From JBFFSQ01 sp041572275 (GTDB lineage: Bacteria; Pseudomonadota; Gammaproteobacteria; SZUA-229), in assembly GCA_041572275.1 (NCBI GenBank), contig JBFFSQ010000081.1:1-11992 (forward strand): DNA of 11,992 bases, read 5' to 3'. Below the pieces are notes generated by a model. It was not told the origin of the DNA and made no database searches. It saw only the letters and a program-made list of their open reading frames with translations. Below, in pieces: positions 1-7,217 of the stretch; the first letter of the stretch is position 1; every line of letters begins with the position of its first letter. Position numbers and translations under genes: made by a program.

Positions 1-3
1 GTC

Positions 4-1458
4 ATGGAATTCATGTCCATCCTGTTCATCATGGTCGTGGGCTCCGCTCTGTTGGTCATTGTCATCATTTATATTCTCGATCGGATTCAGACCACACAGG
101 CTATTCGACGCAACTACCCGGTCATTGGTCGATTTCGTTATCTGTTTGAACATCTGGGTACTTTTTTCCGTCAATATTTTTTTTCCATGGACCGGGAAGA
201 ACTGCCGTTCAACCGGGCTGAACGCACCTGGATTTACCGGGCAGCCAAGGATGTGAGCAATACCTCTGCTTTTGGCTCAACCCGTGACCTGCGTCCCGCC
301 GGTACGGTCATGTTCGTCAATTGCCCCTACCCAACCCTGGGTAAAGATGCCGTAAAGCCCGAAGCCATTACCATTGGTGAGTTCTGTTCCCAGCCCTACA
401 CCACTGCATCTATTTTCAACATTTCCGGCATGAGTTATGGCGCCATCTCGAAACCCGCCATTCAGGCACTGTCAAACGGCGCCCATCAAGCAGGTGCCTG
501 GATGAATACCGGCGAGGGAGGATTATCGCCGTATCACCTGGAAGGCGGTGCCGACCTGATCTACCAGATCGGCACGGCAAAATACGGGGTCAGGGACAGC
601 CAAGGCAACTTGTCAGATGAAAAACTTCGCGAGCTGGCCAGATACCCTCAGGTTAAAATGTTTGAGATCAAACTCAGTCAAGGAGCAAAACCGGGTAAAG
701 GCGGTATTCTTCCCGGTCGAAAAGTGACCCCCGAAATTGCAAACATACGGGGTATTCCTGTTTACACCGACTCAATCAGCCCCAATCGACACACTGACAT
801 CAACAACAATGAAGATTTGCTAGATATGATCCACCATATCCGCCGGGTCACTGGCAAGCCCACAGGCTTCAAGGCTGTCATCGGTGCCTATGGCTGGCTG
901 GATGAATTACTGGAATTAATTAAACAACGGGGTCTGGAGTATGCACCGGACTTTATTTGCGTGGATAGCGCTGATGGTGGTACCGGCGCAGCACCCATGA
1001 GTTTAATCGATTACGTCGGACTGCCCATTCAGGAAAGCCTGCCACTGGTCATCGACCGGTTAAAGAAATACGGCTTGCGTGACCGCATCAAAGTCATTGC
1101 ATCCGGTAAGCTGATCACACCAGGCGAACTAGCCTGGGCATTATGCGTCGGTGCCGATTTTATCGTTTCAGCCCGTGGCTTTATGTTCGCCCTCGGCTGT
1201 ATCCAGGCCATGCAGTGCGACCGCAATACCTGCCCAACCGGTATCACCACCCATAATAAAAAGCTGCAACGAGGGTTAGTGCAAACACAGAAATCAGTCC
1301 GTGTCGCAAACTACATCAGGAATATGGTGCACGAGGTGGGTGTCATTGCGCATTCCTGTGGCGTCACCTCACCACGAGGCCTTCAACGCTTCCATGCCAG
1401 AATTGTACAGACCAATGGTAAATCTATCTCGCTGGATGAGTTCTATAACCACAAATGA
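4..1458 (+). CDS. Membrane-anchored FMN-binding glutamate synthase-domain protein
   Basis: This protein (484 residues from this ATG) is the FMN- and iron-sulfur-binding synthase domain of the GltB family standing alone. A hydrophobic segment at about residues 5-26 should anchor it in the inner membrane with the catalytic part in the cytoplasm. FMN-domain signatures are visible: ISGMSYGAIS (140-149), GAKPGKGGILPG (227-238), DSADGGTGAAP (321-331) and ASGKLITPGELAWAL (366-380). Cysteines 399, 405 and 410 have the C-x5-C-x4-C spacing that binds the 3Fe-4S cluster in glutamate synthase. The N-terminal glutaminase domain and the C-terminal beta-helix domain of full GltB (about 1,500 residues) are absent, so glutamine-dependent glutamate synthesis is unlikely without a partner, and none is seen here. 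The true substrate is unknown. Only three bases precede the ATG, so the start could lie upstream of the window or at Met4. Confidence 0.85.
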   Translation: MEFMSILFIMVVGSALLVIVIIYILDRIQTTQAIRRNYPVIGRFRYLFEHLGTFFRQYFFSMDREELPFNRAERTWIYRAAKDVSNTSAFGSTRDLRPAGTVMFVNCPYPTLGKDAVKPEAITIGEFCSQPYTTASIFNISGMSYGAISKPAIQALSNGAHQAGAWMNTGEGGLSPYHLEGGADLIYQIGTAKYGVRDSQGNLSDEKLRELARYPQVKMFEIKLSQGAKPGKGGILPGRKVTPEIANIRGIPVYTDSISPNRHTDINNNEDLLDMIHHIRRVTGKPTGFKAVIGAYGWLDELLELIKQRGLEYAPDFICVDSADGGTGAAPMSLIDYVGLPIQESLPLVIDRLKKYGLRDRIKVIASGKLITPGELAWALCVGADFIVSARGFMFALGCIQAMQCDRNTCPTGITTHNKKLQRGLVQTQKSVRVANYIRNMVHEVGVIAHSCGVTSPRGLQRFHARIVQTNGKSISLDEFYNHK

Positions 1459-1480
1459 ATCGCCACTGTGCCATACTCAT

Positions 1481-1511
1481 TTGACAACCTGATTGTATTG
1501 AGAAAAATAAA
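1481..1511 (+). promoter_or_regulatory. Candidate promoter for the 78-residue HMA-like gene
   Basis: A perfect TTGACA (1481-1486) is followed by the A-rich stretch AAAAATAAAA. This gives only a poor -10 element (AATAAA at 1506-1511, spacing 19). The position, about 80 bases before the next start codon and just after the preceding stop, suits a promoter. The weak -10 keeps this tentative. Confidence 0.3.
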
Positions 1512-1523
1512 ACTGAACGCCGC

Positions 1524-1544
1524 TTATTGCCCATGATGCAATAA
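1524..1544. repeat. Perfect 7-bp inverted repeat upstream of the HMA-like gene
   Basis: TTATTGC (1524-1530) and GCAATAA (1538-1544) are exact reverse complements around a 7-base centre. No T-tract follows, so it is not an intrinsic terminator. It lies between the candidate promoter and the start of the 78-residue gene, where a repressor site or a leader hairpin would sit. A repeat of this size can also arise by chance. Confidence 0.4.
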
Positions 1545-1588
1545 TAGATCGACATGAGAGCACGCATTTCTTTACATGAGGATTTAAC

Positions 1589-1825
1589 ATGGATATTAAA
1601 ATCACAGACATCATGATGCATATTGATGAGAACCTGAACAAAACCCAGCGTGATGCACTAGAAACCTTCGTGAGAGAACAGGATGGTGTTGTGGCCCTGG
1701 GCTATCATGACGAAAAACCTCACCTGATGCTGATTGAATACAACCCGGACAAGGTCTCTTCAGGTGACTTACTAAACCGTGTACAGGATCGCGGCCTGCA
1801 TGCAGAATTGGTTGGCTTCATTTAA
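1589..1825 (+). CDS. Small HMA-fold-like protein without metal-binding cysteines
   Basis: This is a 78-residue soluble protein. Its predicted pattern is beta-alpha-beta-beta-alpha-beta: strand 2-12, helix 17-30, strand 33-39, strand 45-51, helix 57-68, strand 71-77. That matches the ferredoxin-like fold of heavy-metal-associated domains. The usual CxxC metal loop is missing and there is no cysteine anywhere, so it is unlikely to be a copper chaperone of the standard kind. Its general look (a 'DGVV' turn, 'PHLMLIEYNPDKV', a C-terminal 'HAELVGF') resembles a small conserved family I associate with proteobacteria, of unknown function. A GAGGA Shine-Dalgarno (1578-1582) sits 6 bases before the ATG and supports the start. 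It is separated by 130 bases from the synthase-domain gene, so it probably has its own promoter. Confidence 0.75.
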   Translation: MDIKITDIMMHIDENLNKTQRDALETFVREQDGVVALGYHDEKPHLMLIEYNPDKVSSGDLLNRVQDRGLHAELVGFI

Positions 1826-1907
1826 GTAAGCCTGACTTTAATCAGTTATCGTGGAACTGCCCGGCGATTAAATATTGGCAAGGCCAGGCAGTCGTTTGCG
1901 TCTGTTG

Positions 1908-2360
1908 TCAGGCAAAGATTTTTTGCCACCAGTGCTGTCTGTTTTTTGGTGGTCGCAAGGCATCTTCCAAATTAACCGGCTTTATTTTTGACAATACCCA
2001 ACCGGGTAAAGGTGGATTCTCACTGAAGCCACAACTGACGCCCAGATTATTGGGATCAAATATTTTTATAAAACTCGGATGCAAATGATCATCTGCATAA
2101 ACGATGGCGCAATAATCTTCCTCGTGATCTTCTCGTAATAACTGGTCGACTTCATTAATAAATAATTTTAACTGCTCTGCCGAACTCGTTTCTGTGGGTG
2201 CATCTTCACCCACAGCATAAATGTACCAGTTATCATCAGCCTGTAATCGCAAAACATTCCAGAATGCATCTAAATGTTCCCAACGCAATAGCGAACTGAA
2301 ACGACCCTTAAATGCAGTGAGGTACTCATTAACTGGTTGCTGTTGCTGATTCTGACTCAT
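1908..2360 (-). CDS. Hypothetical acidic soluble protein, cotranscribed with TetR
   Basis: A 150-residue protein I cannot assign to a named family. It has no signal peptide or membrane segment. The start is polar and glutamine-rich (SQNQQQQ). A helical, acidic middle (about 60-80) follows, then a tidy core with 'HPSFIKIFDP' (93-102) and 'PPLPGWVLSKIKPV' (116-129). The end is tryptophan-rich and basic (RQHWWQKIF). The well-formed composition and its place 13 bases after the TetR stop argue that it is real and part of the same transcript. No good Shine-Dalgarno precedes the start, so translation may be coupled to the regulator gene. The role is unknown; a function linked to the regulator is only a guess from position. 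Confidence 0.7.
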   Translation of the reverse strand: MSQNQQQQPVNEYLTAFKGRFSSLLRWEHLDAFWNVLRLQADDNWYIYAVGEDAPTETSSAEQLKLFINEVDQLLREDHEEDYCAIVYADDHLHPSFIKIFDPNNLGVSCGFSENPPLPGWVLSKIKPVNLEDALRPPKNRQHWWQKIFA

Positions 2361-2373
2361 ACCATTAACTCAT

Positions 2374-2955
2374 TCAGTGAGAAGTGATCTTCGTGATCCA
2401 GTCCTGAAGGTCTTTAGATGCACGCTGTATAAATTCTGTATCGCCATAGACATTAGCCATAACCGATATACCCTGCAAACGAGCCAGCAGGTCCATGGCA
2501 TAAAAGCGTCTATGTTGCTCAAAACCTAATACTGAAAACTGTTGCATACACCAGTCCAGGAATACATCAAACACTGCTGTTGTTCTCGACTTTGGGATTT
2601 CCTGCTCCTGTTCCTTGATTAGTTCAGAACTCAAGGTACCAATTGGACAACCATAGCGAATAATATTATCGACATTTTCGATCGGCATATTGGCAAATGA
2701 CAACAGGCGTTGACGCGGGTCACTGGATTCCTTATTAAGCTTATCCAGTGCTAACTTCGCCATTGCCACCCGGGCATCAACTACAGCTGATAAAATCTCT
2801 TCCTTGGTCTTGAAGTAATAATAGAAATTCCCACGGGGTATCCCGGTCTGGTCGGAGATATCACTAAACGAGGTCTGATTGTAGCCACGCGCGTAAAACA
2901 ACTGATCCGCCGCGTCCACAATACGCTGCCTGTTGGCTCTTCCTTTCATTCCCAT
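2374..2955 (-). CDS. TetR/AcrR-family transcriptional regulator
   Basis: A repressor-type protein of 193 residues. The N-terminal DNA-binding domain is classical: RQRIVDAADQLFYARGY (9-25), then the helix-turn-helix about 28-49 with 'FSDISDQTGIPRGNFYYYF' (30-48). The C-terminal ligand-binding half contains 'YGCPIGTLSSEL' (101-112), a pattern I associate with the LmrA/YxaF-like branch of the family. I moved the start from the longest reading frame (2982) to the ATG at 2955 because a strong GGAGG (2963-2967 as CCTCC on the plus strand) lies 7 bases upstream of it, and the skipped residues look like translated Shine-Dalgarno. It is divergent from the yadG/yadH exporter, so it probably controls that exporter and itself. 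The effector is unknown. Confidence 0.9.
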   Translation of the reverse strand: MGMKGRANRQRIVDAADQLFYARGYNQTSFSDISDQTGIPRGNFYYYFKTKEEILSAVVDARVAMAKLALDKLNKESSDPRQRLLSFANMPIENVDNIIRYGCPIGTLSSELIKEQEQEIPKSRTTAVFDVFLDWCMQQFSVLGFEQHRRFYAMDLLARLQGISVMANVYGDTEFIQRASKDLQDWITKITSH

Positions 2956-2962
2956 TTGCCTT

Positions 2963-2967
2963 CCTCC
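2963..2967 (-). promoter_or_regulatory. Shine-Dalgarno deciding the TetR start
   Basis: GGAGG on the minus strand, 7 bases before the ATG at 2955. It lies inside the longer reading frame that starts at 2982, which makes the shorter protein the likelier product. Confidence 0.7.
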
Positions 2968-2983
2968 ACCAAACATTGACATC

Positions 2984-2999
2984 GGTATAATTCTATATC
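2984..2999. promoter_or_regulatory. Imperfect palindrome upstream of the TetR gene
   Basis: GGTATAATTCTATATC is an imperfect 16-bp dyad with half-sites G(G/A)TATA (5 of 6 arm positions pair). It lies about 30 bases before the chosen TetR start, over AT-rich sequence that could hold the regulator's own -10 element. It could be an autoregulatory operator, but the match is imperfect. Confidence 0.25.
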
Positions 3000-3150
3000 T
3001 TTTCTGGGTATTTTTCCCGTTTCTACCAAAAAAACCATGTAATTTACAATCACCTCAAACACCGTCCTAATCAAGCAGTAAACCATTGATTCTTATAACA
3101 TTGCCCTAATATATGGCTTCATCAACAAGAATTAATATTGCTAAATTATG

Positions 3151-3156
3151 TATAAT
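3151..3156 (+). promoter_or_regulatory. Candidate -10 box of the yadG/yadH promoter
   Basis: An exact TATAAT, 65 bases before the yadG start, preceded directly by TG. No good -35 hexamer is found 16-18 bases upstream (AGAATT at 3128-3133), so the promoter may be weak or need an activator. The rest of the 266-base divergent region is AT-rich with no further gene. Confidence 0.4.
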
Positions 3157-3180
3157 TGATGACCTGGCCAGCCAAATTAT
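3152..3180. promoter_or_regulatory. Nested dyad over the yadG promoter, candidate TetR operator
   Basis: Outer arms ATAATT (3152-3157) and AATTAT (3175-3180) enclose the perfect 8-bp palindrome CTGGCCAG (3164-3171). The two centres are about 1.5 bases apart, so they are nested but not exactly symmetric. The element begins within the TATAAT box and runs over the expected transcription start, where a TetR-type repressor would block RNA polymerase. Assignment to this regulator is inference from position. Confidence 0.35.
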
Positions 3181-3221
3181 CGACACCGACACGGCCCCAC
3201 CGACAGTAAAGACAAAGAACA

Positions 3222-4199
3222 ATGAAAGCACTGACAATTCGGAATCTTCAGAAAACGTATAAAAATGGCACCCAGGCACTAAAAGGTGTTGATCTCGACA
3301 TTGAGGAAGGTGACTTTTTTGCTTTACTCGGTCCCAATGGCGCAGGCAAGTCCACCACCATTGGTATCATTGCCGGCCTCGTCAACAAGTCTGCCGGTGA
3401 AGTCAAAATTTTCGACAAGGATATCGATGTCGATCCTGCCGGTGCCAAATCCTATTTAGGTCTGGTACCTCAGGAATTCAATTTTAACCAGTTCGAACCG
3501 ATTATCGAAATCCTGGTGAATCAGGCCGGCTATTACGGTATCAATCGCAAACTAGCCTATGAGCGAGCAGAACGTTATCTAAAACAGCTGGAATTATGGG
3601 ATAAACGCCACATTATTGCCCGCAACCTCTCCGGTGGTATGAAACGCCGACTGATGATTGCACGCGCACTCATACATCAACCACGGCTATTGATACTTGA
3701 TGAGCCAACGGCCGGGGTAGATATTGAAATCCGCCGCTCAATGTGGAAATTCCTGTCCAGGGTCAACGCAGAGGGAACCACCATAATCCTGACCACACAT
3801 TATCTGGAGGAAGCTGAAAGCCTGTGTAAAAATATTGCGATCATCGATCACGGTCGAACCATAGAAGACACCAGTATGCGCACACTGCTTAAACAGTTAA
3901 ATATGGAAACCTTTGTACTTTATCTAGACCAGCCGATCAGCCAGCTTCCTGATTGCCTGCCGGGCTGTGAAATTAGAATCATCGACCCGCATACGATTGA
4001 AGTAGATGTTGAACAATCTATTAGCATCAGCCATGTGTTTTCCACCCTTAGTGAACACCGCATCAATGTGCTGAGCATGCGCAATAAGAGCAACCGACTA
4101 GAGCAATTATTCATGCACCTGGTCGAAAAAAATCGCAACAATAAAGAACTCGCAGAAACACTCAAACAAACGTCACACGATAGTCAGATAGCGAACTAA
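3222..4199 (+). CDS. yadG: ABC exporter ATP-binding protein, YadG-like
   Basis: The 325-residue nucleotide-binding subunit of an ABC-2-type exporter. Every ATPase motif is intact: Walker A GPNGAGKST (37-45), Q-loop LVPQEF (Q84), signature LSGGM (136-140), Walker B LLILDEP (156-162), D-loop AGVD (164-167) and switch histidine H193 in TTHYLEEAE. Recalled E. coli YadG is matched nearly throughout, including 'FNFN', 'NQAGYYG', 'MKRRLMIARAL' and the C-terminal 'LSMRNK.NRLE.LF'. It should sit on the cytoplasmic face with the permease encoded 3 bases downstream. The exported substrate of YadGH is not established, as far as I know. The last 25 or so residues form a charged, polar tail beyond the conserved part, slightly longer than I recall for E. 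coli. The Shine-Dalgarno is weak. Confidence 0.92.
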   Translation: MKALTIRNLQKTYKNGTQALKGVDLDIEEGDFFALLGPNGAGKSTTIGIIAGLVNKSAGEVKIFDKDIDVDPAGAKSYLGLVPQEFNFNQFEPIIEILVNQAGYYGINRKLAYERAERYLKQLELWDKRHIIARNLSGGMKRRLMIARALIHQPRLLILDEPTAGVDIEIRRSMWKFLSRVNAEGTTIILTTHYLEEAESLCKNIAIIDHGRTIEDTSMRTLLKQLNMETFVLYLDQPISQLPDCLPGCEIRIIDPHTIEVDVEQSISISHVFSTLSEHRINVLSMRNKSNRLEQLFMHLVEKNRNNKELAETLKQTSHDSQIAN

Positions 4200-4202
4200 G
4201 CC

Positions 4203-4976
4203 ATGACATTTAACGAAAAGTTTAATGCCTTTAAAACCATCGTCATTAAAGAATTCCTGCGTTTTATTCGCATCTGGATACAAACAGTGCTGCCTCCCGC
4301 GATCACCACTGCCCTGTATTTTGTAATCTTTGGCAACCTGATTGGGTCACAAATCGCCGACATCGATGGTTTCAGCTACATGGATTATATTGTTCCCGGC
4401 CTGATTCTCATGGCCGTTATCACGAACTCCTATGCGAACGTAGTCTCATCCTTCTACAGCGCAAAATTTTCCAAGAGTGTGGAAGAACTACTGGTATCAC
4501 CGGTACCCAACTACCTGATTCTTGCCGGCTTTGTCGCAGGTGGCGTTGCCCGTGGACTTATTGTTGGTATTGCAGTCACTCTGGTCGCCCAGTATTTTTC
4601 GGACATCAACATTCACAGCTACACGATCACCGCCATCGTCTTTCTGTTGACATCAATACTATTTGCGCTGGCCGGATTTATTAATGCGGTATATGCCAAT
4701 AGCTTTGATGACATCAGCATTATCCCGACATTTGTACTAACTCCATTAACCTATCTGGGTGGGATTTTTTATTCCATCAAAATGCTGCCTGAGTTCTGGC
4801 AAAATCTATCGCTGATCAACCCAATTCTCTACATGATCAACTCTTTCCGCTATGGTTTATTGGGTATTTCAGATACCGACTTAACCACAGCATTTACCAT
4901 TATCATATTATTTATTGCCACTCTATTTCTGTTTGCACTACAACTATTAAACAGAGGCACAGGTATAAAATCCTGA
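4203..4976 (+). CDS. yadH: ABC-2 type exporter permease, YadH-like
   Basis: The 257-residue membrane subunit of the YadG-driven exporter. About six transmembrane segments can be placed near 25-46, 62-80, 104-130, 141-163, 171-192 and 229-249. An amphipathic start ('KEFLRFIRIW') precedes the first. Family hallmarks are visible: 'LYFVIFGNLIGS' (38-49), 'DYIVPGLILMAVITNSYANV' (61-80), 'VEELLVSPVP' (93-102), 'FVLTPLTYLGGIFYS' (177-191) and the ABC-2 C-terminal pattern 'NPILYMINSFRYGLLG' (206-221). Length and sequence agree with E. coli YadH (256 residues as I recall). The start codon follows the yadG stop by 3 bases and lacks a strong Shine-Dalgarno, implying translational coupling. The substrate is unknown. 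The stop is only 15 bases from the end of the convergent GGDEF-EAL gene, with no clear terminator between. Confidence 0.92.
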   Translation: MTFNEKFNAFKTIVIKEFLRFIRIWIQTVLPPAITTALYFVIFGNLIGSQIADIDGFSYMDYIVPGLILMAVITNSYANVVSSFYSAKFSKSVEELLVSPVPNYLILAGFVAGGVARGLIVGIAVTLVAQYFSDINIHSYTITAIVFLLTSILFALAGFINAVYANSFDDISIIPTFVLTPLTYLGGIFYSIKMLPEFWQNLSLINPILYMINSFRYGLLGISDTDLTTAFTIIILFIATLFLFALQLLNRGTGIKS

Positions 4977-4991
4977 ACAGGTCGCAACATT

Positions 4992-7202
4992 TCATAGTTC
5001 AGGCTTAGCAGCCGGCTTACCAAACAAATAACCCTGAGCATAAGAAAAACCCAGAGCATTCACCTTGTTAAGCATGTCTTCGGTCTCGATACCTTCTGCC
5101 ACCAATCGATGACCTGTTTCCGAAATCATCTCCGCCAGATGTTTGACAATGGTATGCTGGGATTCATCACCAAGACTGCGTATTAACATAATATCAAACT
5201 TCACAATATCAACCGGCATACTTGCCAGATAACGTACCGACGAATAACCACTTCCAAAATCATCAAGTGCAATATAAAAACCCTCACTTTGCAGGCGTTT
5301 CAGATTATCAGTGGCTTTATCAATTTGAGTAATCAATGCCGTCTCTGTTATCTCCACCACAAGCTTATAGTCATTCGTAAACCGACTGAACTTCATCAGC
5401 AACTTCATAATACGAGTATCAAGAATAGCCGGCCCTGATACATTTACTGAAACACCGGTTCCCTGTGGCACTTTACCCTGCTCTAGATCGGTGAAAATCG
5501 CCCCCAGGATTGCCAGATCCATTTCCGTTTCAATCCGCCTGGCCTCAACCAGTTTAAAAATTTCATCTGGCATAATCAGCTGATGATCATGCTCTATCCT
5601 GACCAATGCCTCAAAATAGTCTACAGATCGATCCTCCAAACGCACTATAGGCTGGTAATGCATTTGAATACCGAGTCCCGAATCAATCGCCTCATAAACC
5701 ACATGATTGACCCAACTTGAGAACACGCCCTTTGCATCACTTTTCATAGATTCATCATAGACAGCAACATGGGAATGCCCCGGTTGCTTTGCAGCATACA
5801 TCGCTATATCGGCCTGCCACAGCAAGGTCATCAGAGAATCCTCCAGGATCTGTGAATGGGCAATCCCCGCACTCACCCGCACAGGCTCATTGATCTCAAA
5901 CTCAGAAAAAGGAAATTCTGCCACTGATTTGACACAACGCTCTACAATCCTGACCGCTTTATCCGCAGTACAATCAATAAAAACTGCGGCAAACTCATCA
6001 CCACCCAGGCGATACAGATTTTCACCTTTACGCAACACCTGCATTACCGAACTTGAAATCCCCTTCAACACCTCATCACCAATACTATGGCCATAGGTAT
6101 CGTTAAATGCCTTGAAATTATTAACATCAAATATCACCAGGCAGATATCAAAACGGCTATCCATAAATAATGCATTCAGATTACTCCAGTATTCATCGAA
6201 TGCCCGGCGATTAAGCACGCCCGTCAATGAATCATGATGAGCCAGCGTCCATAGTTCTTTATTCTTATCATCCAGACTACTGTGCACTTCAAATAACTGC
6301 TGATGATACTCGTTCAGTGAACTCCGTACTTTTTCCAGTTCAGCAATTGGCACTGAACGACCAAATTCCGGCAGTCGCAAACTATCCGATTCATCCTTAA
6401 GATGATCGATATGGCTGCTGATCTGCTGCAAAGGCTTTGAGATTAAATAGTTAACCAAGGGATAGAGTAATACTGTCGGCAATCCAATAATCAATGCCAT
6501 CTTCCATAATACTTCGACGACAATATTGATCATTTTATCCATCACTGAATGACCATGCAGCGTATAATGTAGATGACTACCAAGCTCAGAAATCGGCAAT
6601 GACAATACCTGTTCTGCACCAACCTGAATAGAATCACCATCGATATATGTAAACTGATAGCGATTGATCATATCTGGCATTAATTTGCTTCTGGTTGCCA
6701 CATAACCTGCATAAATACCTTCCGGTGATTCATTGAGCACACGTGCAAAAACAACTAGCTCAACCAGACCATAATGAATATCGACATATGAATTCAGGTT
6801 ATTGACATCTACCACCTCTGGCAATGATGACGTATCAATCTTCGCCAGAACTTTGCCTGACTTATCATAAACAGAAACATCCAGGATATAATCCGGTGTA
6901 TTGCCAGGCTTGATACCGCGCAAATTTCTCCAGTAAGCATAGTAATAAGGATTATTAATTTGCTGCAGCACTTCATTCCACTGAGCAAATTCATTGGTAG
7001 CCTCAATAGCATCTTGATGCGCCGAATTGATTGCTGCTGCTAATTCCTCCGCGGCAAGAATACTGTTCGTATGATGAATATCCTGTTTCAGCTGTTCCAC
7101 TTCCCTATAGGTCATCACCCCAAAGGCGGTAAACATACACATCACCACCAGCACAAAAATGATGGCATAGTAACGTATAGAAAGTGGTTTTAGTTGATAC
7201 AT
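4992..7202 (-). CDS. Membrane GGDEF-EAL cyclic-di-GMP protein with periplasmic sensor region
   Basis: A 736-residue inner-membrane protein for cyclic-di-GMP turnover. Order: transmembrane helix 11-31; periplasmic region 32-230 that looks CHASE4-like ('EFAQWNEV' 71-78, 'PYYYAYWRNLRG' 85-96); transmembrane helix 231-254; HAMP-like linker 251-305; short coiled coil; GGDEF domain about 320-480; EAL domain about 505-736. The cyclase motif is intact (RLGGDEF, GGDEF at 400-404). The inhibitory site is RKGE (391-394) where RxxD is usual, so product feedback may be weak. The EAL domain keeps its expected metal and catalytic residues: E531 of EAL, N587, E617, D647-D648, K668, E703 and Q723. It could therefore make and degrade cyclic-di-GMP, with the periplasmic signal setting the balance. 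It starts 15 bases after the hydrolase stop, so both probably share a transcript. Confidence 0.93.
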   Translation of the reverse strand: MYQLKPLSIRYYAIIFVLVVMCMFTAFGVMTYREVEQLKQDIHHTNSILAAEELAAAINSAHQDAIEATNEFAQWNEVLQQINNPYYYAYWRNLRGIKPGNTPDYILDVSVYDKSGKVLAKIDTSSLPEVVDVNNLNSYVDIHYGLVELVVFARVLNESPEGIYAGYVATRSKLMPDMINRYQFTYIDGDSIQVGAEQVLSLPISELGSHLHYTLHGHSVMDKMINIVVEVLWKMALIIGLPTVLLYPLVNYLISKPLQQISSHIDHLKDESDSLRLPEFGRSVPIAELEKVRSSLNEYHQQLFEVHSSLDDKNKELWTLAHHDSLTGVLNRRAFDEYWSNLNALFMDSRFDICLVIFDVNNFKAFNDTYGHSIGDEVLKGISSSVMQVLRKGENLYRLGGDEFAAVFIDCTADKAVRIVERCVKSVAEFPFSEFEINEPVRVSAGIAHSQILEDSLMTLLWQADIAMYAAKQPGHSHVAVYDESMKSDAKGVFSSWVNHVVYEAIDSGLGIQMHYQPIVRLEDRSVDYFEALVRIEHDHQLIMPDEIFKLVEARRIETEMDLAILGAIFTDLEQGKVPQGTGVSVNVSGPAILDTRIMKLLMKFSRFTNDYKLVVEITETALITQIDKATDNLKRLQSEGFYIALDDFGSGYSSVRYLASMPVDIVKFDIMLIRSLGDESQHTIVKHLAEMISETGHRLVAEGIETEDMLNKVNALGFSYAQGYLFGKPAAKPEL

Positions 7203-7217
7203 ACTTAATCGTTTAAA

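Noticed and set aside
1856..1892. ACTGCC ... GGCAGT inverted repeat between convergent genes
   Set aside because: The arms are 6 bp with a 25-base loop and no T-run follows, so terminator support is too weak.
1911..1927. GGCAAA-N5-TTTGCC inverted repeat at the end of the minus-strand hypothetical gene
   Set aside because: It lies inside the last codons and has no T-tract in the right place on either strand, so I do not call it a terminator.
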